From Lachnospiraceae bacterium (GTDB taxonomy: Bacteria; Bacillota; Clostridia; Lachnospirales; Lachnospiraceae), in contig DNJW01000090.1 of assembly GCA_003488965.1 (NCBI GenBank), positions 1 through 9,966 on the forward strand: a DNA stretch of 9,966 bases. Direction: 5' to 3'. Shown here piece after piece: positions 6,271 to 9,966 of this stretch (the first letter of the stretch is position 1; each line of letters opens with the position of its first letter). Below the pieces are notes generated by a model. The model saw only the letters and a list, made by a program, of their open reading frames with translations. It did not search any database and was not told the DNA's origin. Made by a program: the position numbers and the translations under genes.

Positions 6271-7635
6271 TTAAAATTTTAAATATGCAAAAGGATTGCT
6301 TTCCATGCTGACAATACAATAAACAGATATCCAAAAAACCGCCACCGTTAACAGTACTGCCAAAGGGTGTTTTCTATGTTTTTTCAAAAAACCGGAAACT
6401 GCCGGAATGCACCAGGCCACTCCCAGCAGCAGATAATGCCAATACATTCCGAGATATTTCAATATATCATGAGGGTTCACGGCAATCCCGCCTCCTGCAA
6501 AAGGGAACATCCGCCCCAAGTACAGCCACAGCTGACCCAAATCAGTCACCGCAAAAAGCACCCATGTAACCGGGATAAATAAAAGCGTATAACACCGTCC
6601 TGCCAAAGGAAATTTTGCAAACAGTTTTCCCAGCCAAAGTTTCTCGATTGTAATCAGCAGAAACAATACCAGCCCCCAAATCACAAAATTCGGGCTTCCC
6701 CCATGCCACAAGCCGGTCAAAAGCCATACTGCCAAAAGATTTCTGACTGTTCTGGTCATTCCGTCCCGGCTTCCTCCCAAAGGAATATAAACATAATCCC
6801 GAAAGAAGCTGCCCAGCGTCATATGCCAGCGCCGCCAGAATTCACTGATGCTTTTCGAAGCATAGGGACTGTCAAAGTTTTTAATAAAGGGAAATCCCAA
6901 CATGACACAAATGCCGGATGCCATAAGGGAATATCCCCAGAAATCGAAATACAGCTCCATGGAATAGGCTCCTGCCCCCAGCCATGCCAGCGGGGTAGAT
7001 ATGCTCTCATAGCCTATCATATGGATATCCTTCCATAAAATGGCCAGCCGGTCCGCCAGAAGCACTTTTGTCCCAAGACCGGCCGCAAAATATTGCAGTC
7101 CCTCTTCCAGCTTTTCCCAGGAATACTCCCTCTCTTCCATAAGAAAACTGCCCTCATGAAAACGCATAATCGGTCCGGACACAATCTGGGGAAACATCGT
7201 AAAATAAACTGCCGTCCTCTTAAAGGTTGGCAGCTCTGTCATCTCTTTCCGGAATACATCCGCCTGAAAGGATATCATCTTAAAAATATAAAAGCTTAGC
7301 CCCAGAGGAAGTATGCTGTTTCCCAGAAAGACCCCCAGCAGTTTAAATACTGCCAGCAGTCCCACATCCATCACCAGCACCATAACAAGCCGGTCTTTCC
7401 GGCACTTTCTCCCTCTGCGGGTATCCCTGCAGGAATATATTTTCTTTGCAAAAAAATAATTCAGCCACACCATTACAAGCAGAAGCAGCACATAGTACGG
7501 CTCCCCCATTGCATAAAACACAAGACTGCCAAGCAGCAGCGCAGTATTTCTGTATTTTTTCGGTGTTATATAATAAACGGCAAGAAATGCCGGAAAAAAA
7601 CGGAAAAGAAATTCTAAACCGGTAAACACTACCAT
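6271..7635 (-). CDS. MBOAT family membrane O-acyltransferase (AlgI-like)
   Basis: This 454-aa integral membrane protein has many hydrophobic helices and the hallmarks of bacterial AlgI/DltB-type acyltransferases. These enzymes pass acyl groups, usually acetyl, across the membrane to extracellular polymers. Seen directly are Y-F-D-F-x-G-Y-S, the S-E-F-W-R-R-W-H-M-T-L-G-S-F-F-R-D-Y segment with one conserved His (about 271), I-P-L-G-G-S-R, and L-T-G-L-W-H-G with the second, catalytic His (about 311). The start is ATG 7635, with AGGA 9 nt upstream; a TTG at 7644 would sit on the ribosome site. A promoter lies upstream, and the SGNH hydrolase gene follows 25 nt after the stop, so the two are almost certainly co-transcribed. 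The exact polymer (peptidoglycan, teichoic acid or exopolysaccharide) cannot be told from this window. Confidence 0.93.
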   Translation of the reverse strand: MVVFTGLEFLFRFFPAFLAVYYITPKKYRNTALLLGSLVFYAMGEPYYVLLLLVMVWLNYFFAKKIYSCRDTRRGRKCRKDRLVMVLVMDVGLLAVFKLLGVFLGNSILPLGLSFYIFKMISFQADVFRKEMTELPTFKRTAVYFTMFPQIVSGPIMRFHEGSFLMEEREYSWEKLEEGLQYFAAGLGTKVLLADRLAILWKDIHMIGYESISTPLAWLGAGAYSMELYFDFWGYSLMASGICVMLGFPFIKNFDSPYASKSISEFWRRWHMTLGSFFRDYVYIPLGGSRDGMTRTVRNLLAVWLLTGLWHGGSPNFVIWGLVLFLLITIEKLWLGKLFAKFPLAGRCYTLLFIPVTWVLFAVTDLGQLWLYLGRMFPFAGGGIAVNPHDILKYLGMYWHYLLLGVAWCIPAVSGFLKKHRKHPLAVLLTVAVFWISVYCIVSMESNPFAYLKF

Positions 7636-7680
7636 GTATATCAATCCTATTCTTTTGAAATTTATCCTATGTAATATTTT

Positions 7681-7709
7681 ATTGTATCATCAAGGCACAC
7701 CAATCACAA
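7681..7709 (-). promoter_or_regulatory. Sigma-A promoter of the MBOAT-SGNH operon
   Basis: On the minus strand TTGTGA (7709-7704) and TACAAT (7686-7681) are separated by exactly 17 nt. The predicted start is about 7675, leaving a leader of roughly 40 nt before ATG 7635. It lies downstream of the hicB gene and of a weak terminator-like stem, so the two units can be transcribed separately. Confidence 0.7.
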
Positions 7710-7743
7710 TAGGGATTTTATGTATGTAATTTTTGTATCATAA

Positions 7744-7775
7744 AAAGCATCTGGATTTCTATCTTCAAATGCTTT
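7744..7775 (-). terminator. Possible terminator after hicB
   Basis: AAAGCATTTG and CAGATGCTTT on the minus strand can form a 10-bp stem with one G-U pair and a 12-nt loop, followed by more T residues (TTATG). The stem is short and A-T rich and the loop large, so it is only a moderate candidate for the end of the hicAB transcript. The remaining intergenic DNA from 7636 to 7899 holds this stem, the MBOAT promoter and no credible gene. Confidence 0.4.
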
Positions 7776-7899
7776 CTAATCTCTTATTTGCTCTATTTAA
7801 ATCAAATCGCTATGTGTTCCTGTTCTTGCCGCATTTGCACTTGGACTTCCATATCCTTATCTGTTGCAACCGATAACTGCATAACTCTAACTTCATGCT

Positions 7900-8235
7900 C
7901 TAACTATAAACCATATTTCCAATAGCTTCCTCAACAGCAGCATTTAAACTCTTCCCATGTTCGATTGCATACACAGCAATATTTCGATGAAGCTCTGGGC
8001 TGATCCTAACATTGAATGTCCCCTTGTAAGGCTGTTCAGGCTCTACATTCCGCTCTTTACAGTCCGCTAAATATTCATCAATCACATTTTGGAAATCATG
8101 CTCTAATTCCCTAACAGAATCTCCTTCATAAGATAATAAAGACTTTATTCCAATCACCTTTCCGAAAAGGCAGCCATCCTCTTTTGAATATTCCACTGTA
8201 CCGTTATAATTTTTGTACGACAGCAAATTACTCAT
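7900..8235 (-). CDS. hicB: HicB family antitoxin
   Basis: HicB neutralises the HicA RNA-cutting toxin and usually represses the shared promoter. The 111-aa protein has the two expected parts. An N-terminal partial RNase-H-like domain shows the Y-x-G-x-V-E-Y, L-F-G-K-V and D-S-V-x-E-L-E-x-D-F pattern. A C-terminal ribbon-helix-helix DNA-binding segment follows, from about residue 70, with K-G-T-F-N-V-R-I-S-P-E-L-H-R and the helix G-K-S-L-N-A-A-V-E-E-A-I. Its ATG overlaps the hicA stop by 4 nt, so toxin and antitoxin translation are coupled, with the toxin first as is usual for hicAB. The palindrome near 8529-8546 is the probable binding site of this C-terminal domain. Confidence 0.93.
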   Translation of the reverse strand: MSNLLSYKNYNGTVEYSKEDGCLFGKVIGIKSLLSYEGDSVRELEHDFQNVIDEYLADCKERNVEPEQPYKGTFNVRISPELHRNIAVYAIEHGKSLNAAVEEAIGNMVYS

Positions 8236-8483
8236 AACAAACCATCCTTTCTCAGCTTTTCTATTACCTGATCCATTACATATCTCTTTAATGTTCCGCT
8301 TGGATGCGGCTTATGGAAGTTTATCACTTCATTACTTCCATCTTTTATAAATTTTACTCCTGATCCAGTCCCACTTCGTTTTAACCGGTATCCGAAATAT
8401 GATAGCAAAGACTCCATTTCATCAAAAGTAAAATCTTTTGGTTTCTTTAGCAGCCTATCTATCAGCTTATCCTTCTTGCTCAT
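8232..8483 (-). CDS. hicA: HicA family mRNA interferase toxin
   Basis: HicA toxins have a small double-stranded-RNA-binding-like fold and cut mRNA when free of HicB. The 83-aa protein has the family's T-F-D-E-M-E-x-L-L-S-Y-F-G-Y start, the S-G-T-G-S-G-V-K-F strand, and the H-K-P-H-P-x-G-T-L-K-R-Y segment near 57-68. This belongs to the HicA variant with the H-x-P-H-P motif. The His found after G-S in the classical E. coli-type HicA is not present here (G-S-G-V-K-F), so the catalytic residue may be one of His57/His60, or the protein may be weakened. AAAGGAG seven bases before ATG 8483 gives a strong start. The gene leads the hicAB operon. Confidence 0.92.
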   Translation of the reverse strand: MSKKDKLIDRLLKKPKDFTFDEMESLLSYFGYRLKRSGTGSGVKFIKDGSNEVINFHKPHPSGTLKRYVMDQVIEKLRKDGLL

Positions 8484-8503
8484 GGTATTTCTCCTTTATA
8501 TAT

Positions 8504-8532
8504 AATATACTGCTTTGCCAAAAAATATGCAA
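8504..8532 (-). promoter_or_regulatory. hicAB promoter
   Basis: On the minus strand TTGCAT (8532-8527) and TATATT (8509-8504) are separated by 17 nt. The predicted start lies about 15 nt before hicA ATG 8483, giving a short leader that still contains the AAAGGAG site. The -35 box overlaps one arm of the palindrome at 8529-8546, as expected for autorepression. Confidence 0.68.
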
Positions 8533-8546
8533 CTATAAATAGTTGC
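8529..8546. promoter_or_regulatory. Palindromic operator, likely HicB site
   Basis: GCAACTAT-AA-ATAGTTGC is a perfect 8-bp inverted repeat with a 2-nt centre, overlapping the hicAB -35 box. The ribbon-helix-helix domain of HicB normally binds such a site. Because the XRE regulator gene diverges from this point, that regulator is an alternative reader. Confidence 0.65.
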
Positions 8547-8677
8547 TGTTCGTATATGCTGTAAAAGGCACTAACTTTCCTTTACAAAATCTTTTCAAAA
8601 ATATTACAAATATTTATTGTTTATTTAATTTATATTACATATATTTGTTTTATATACGTACATATTGCTATCCTTTG

Positions 8678-8686
8678 TGGTATTAT
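8678..8686 (+). promoter_or_regulatory. Extended -10 promoter candidate for the XRE gene
   Basis: TGGTATTAT at 8678-8686 is an extended -10 element (TGn followed by TATTAT) with no good -35 box at 17 nt. It would start transcription near 8692, about 38 nt before the TTG start and just upstream of AGGAGG. The DNA from 8580 to 8700 is very AT-rich, which could serve as an upstream element. I see no gene in 8547-8729. Confidence 0.45.
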
Positions 8687-8729
8687 TTTCAATAAAAAGT
8701 ACAACACATTGAAGTGAGGAGGAATCGAA

Positions 8730-9077
8730 TTGACAAACGTTCATGTTAAAATTAAAAATCTGCGGGAAGAAAGCCACCTCAAGCAGCGTCAGGTCGCCGA
8801 TTACCTTGGCATCTCCCAGCAGGCATATTCTTACTACGAACTGGACAAACGCGAGCTTCCTTCCAGGCATGTAGTCAATCTGGCCAAGCTGTATCATGTA
8901 AGCACCGACTACATACTGGGTATGGAACCGGAACGCGCCGGGTCCTATGACTTGAATGCCACCTTTGTCCAAGGCATTCCGCTCAAAGATGTCCTTATCA
9001 GTCTGCGGAAACTAAGCCCCAGCGGGAAAGCGGATATGATGAAATATTTATCTTATCTAAACAGTATCCAGTCATAG
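8730..9077 (+). CDS. XRE-family helix-turn-helix regulator
   Basis: The 115-aa protein opens with a Cro/C1-type helix-turn-helix, about residues 6-62. The first helix carries I-K-N-L-R-E-E-S, the recognition part reads Q-V-A-D-Y-L-G-I-S-Q-Q-A-Y-S-Y-Y-E, and the domain closes with L-A-K-L-Y-H-V-S-T-D-Y-I-L-G. The C-terminal 45 residues form a short tail with a Leu-rich helical segment and no recognisable ligand domain. It probably represses or activates nearby genes, with its own promoter and the divergent hicAB promoter as natural targets. The start codon is TTG at 8730, well supported by AGGAGG seven bases upstream and by the homology beginning right after it. A damaged DNA glycosylase gene follows after 49 nt on the same strand. 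Confidence 0.9.
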   Translation: MTNVHVKIKNLREESHLKQRQVADYLGISQQAYSYYELDKRELPSRHVVNLAKLYHVSTDYILGMEPERAGSYDLNATFVQGIPLKDVLISLRKLSPSGKADMMKYLSYLNSIQS

Positions 9078-9126
9078 CCGGCGCATAGGCACAGTACTGG
9101 ATGGAGGAAAGGATATAGGATACTTT

Positions 9127-9805
9127 ATGACGATAACAATATGGGATGATTTCGATTTGCAGAAGATAGCCGCCAGCGGCCAATGCTTCCGCTGCCGTCA
9201 GATAGATAACATGTACCGGTTCATCACCGGCAAAAATATCATCTATTTGAAGCAGAAATCAGCTGCCGAATATGATATCAGCTGCACTTTGGACGAATGG
9301 GAAAACGTTGATTTCCTTCATTATTTCCCAGCGCAAAAGCATTCCTGCCATCAAGAAATCGATAGAGGCCCTTGCCAAGCTGCAGGGAGAAGCGCTTCAT
9401 ACCGCCTATGAGGATGTCTATACCTTTCCAACCGCCCTTGCCTTATCGGAAGCCGAAGACTCCGCGTTATCCGATTGCGGACTGGGCTATCGCATCCCCT
9501 ATATCAAACAGACTGCCTCCGCTGTCCATCACGGTCATACACTGTTAAAGGACTGGGATTCACTTGACGATATGTCTCTTCTGTCCATGCTGAAAACCTT
9601 TCACGGCGTGGGGGACAAGGTGGCCAACTGCGTCATGCTGTTCGCTTATGGCAGAACAGCAAGCGTACCTATTGACACATGGATTCATAAAATTATTGCA
9701 GAAAAGTATGAAGGGCAAAACCCTTTTCCGGCCTATGACGCCAATGCAGGAATTATGCAGCAATATGCTTTTTATTACATACAGAAGAATAAATCGTTGT
9801 TCTAA
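9127..9805 (+). pseudogene. ogg: Broken 8-oxoguanine DNA glycosylase gene
   Basis: The gene encodes an OGG1-type base-excision glycosylase, which removes 8-oxoguanine from DNA, but in two frames. Frame one (from ATG 9127) gives the N-terminal part with the S-G-Q-C-F-R motif and ends in good homology at D-E-W-E near 9303. From about 9305 the +1-shifted frame continues with T-L-I-S-F-I-I-S-Q, the helix-hairpin-helix G-V-G-D-K-V-A-N-C with the catalytic Lys, V-P-I-D with the catalytic Asp, and an intact C-terminal end. About 40 residues normally present between the two parts (the Y-F-D-L to I-R-I-L-R-Q-D region) are absent. Both blocks would carry TGGGAA for Trp-Glu, so deletion between two such repeats is a natural cause; one extra A in the GAAAAC run then shifts the frame. 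Very likely nonfunctional. Confidence 0.85.
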
Positions 9806-9831
9806 GTCTGGCTTTCATCCCTTTCACATAA

Positions 9832-9966
9832 AGAAGCTCTTTAGCAGATGGAGCATTGAATCAATTTATTATGTCGGTTAAGCAATGGGTTTCACGCACA
9901 AATTCAAAGGGCATTGCCGCAAAAGCGGGACGGTATGGCGGAACATACGCATATAAAGATATTGCG
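9832..9966 (+). pseudogene. KilA-N domain gene fragment, cut by window end
   Basis: An open frame from 9832 (after a TAA at 9829) reads into the window edge. It contains the strongly typical KilA-N stretch from M-S-V-K-Q-W through T-N-S-K-G-I, then K-A-G-R-Y-G-G-T-Y-A-Y-K-D-I-A. KilA-N is a DNA-binding domain common in phage anti-repressors and in related bacterial proteins. Homology seems to begin before the first ATG (9871), with D-G-A-L-N-Q-F-I-M-S-V matching the segment that comes before it in relatives. There is no ribosome site at that ATG. The gene therefore probably lost its 5' end, and an intact downstream part cannot be judged from here. If a start such as TTG 9856 is used it could still be expressed. 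Confidence 0.72.

Noticed and set aside
7802..7882. 26-codon minus-strand frame after hicB (starts MQLSVATDKD)
   Set aside because: No Shine-Dalgarno site, no recognisable family and very short; possibly a gene scrap, but not supportable as a gene.
8651..8664. Near-palindrome around TACGTA upstream of the XRE gene as an operator
   Set aside because: Only the central 6 bp are symmetric in an AT-rich region; chance is a sufficient explanation.

Overview
The window looks like chromosomal DNA of a spore-forming anaerobic Firmicute, most likely a Lachnospiraceae-type Clostridium relative. This is inferred from the spore gene spoVAD, the rubredoxin/FMN glutamate-synthase-like enzyme typical of anaerobes, strong AGGAGG ribosome sites, and the mix of genes. 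No rRNA, tRNA, CRISPR array or intact transposon was seen.

Positions 1-2330 hold a compact minus-strand operon read from right to left: a small unknown protein (78 aa), RidA, a divergent shikimate-kinase-like protein, and a DMT/EamA exporter. The last three overlap or nearly touch. It starts at a clear sigma-A promoter (TTGAAA-17-TAAAAT) and is followed by an unusually long, almost perfect hairpin. Divergent from it, at 2376-3877, is a plus-strand gene joining a rubredoxin-like four-Cys module to the FMN/3Fe-4S half of glutamate synthase. Its promoter's -10 box lies inside a PerR-box-like palindrome, which suggests peroxide or metal control.

Positions 3880-7710 are minus strand again. A sigma-A promoter drives an MBOAT O-acyltransferase and a membrane-anchored SGNH hydrolase, together a probable surface-glycan O-acetylation pair. 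Next comes spoVAD without spoVAC or spoVAE. It has its own candidate forespore sigma-G/F promoter at the end of the SGNH gene, and an intrinsic terminator downstream. A 14-bp tandem repeat covers the spoVAD stop codon.

Positions 7720-9966 look like accessory DNA. They contain a HicA-HicB toxin-antitoxin pair with a palindromic operator over its promoter, a divergent XRE-family regulator starting at TTG, and an 8-oxoguanine DNA glycosylase gene broken by an internal deletion plus a one-base frameshift. At the right edge is a KilA-N domain gene fragment, a phage-type DNA-binding protein that appears to lack its 5' end.

No clearly novel system is proven here. The best leads are the PerR-like control of the rubredoxin/GltB protein, the active-site changes in the shikimate-kinase-like protein, the stand-alone spoVAD with a possible forespore promoter, the 25-bp hairpin at 111-170, and the decay pattern of the glycosylase gene.
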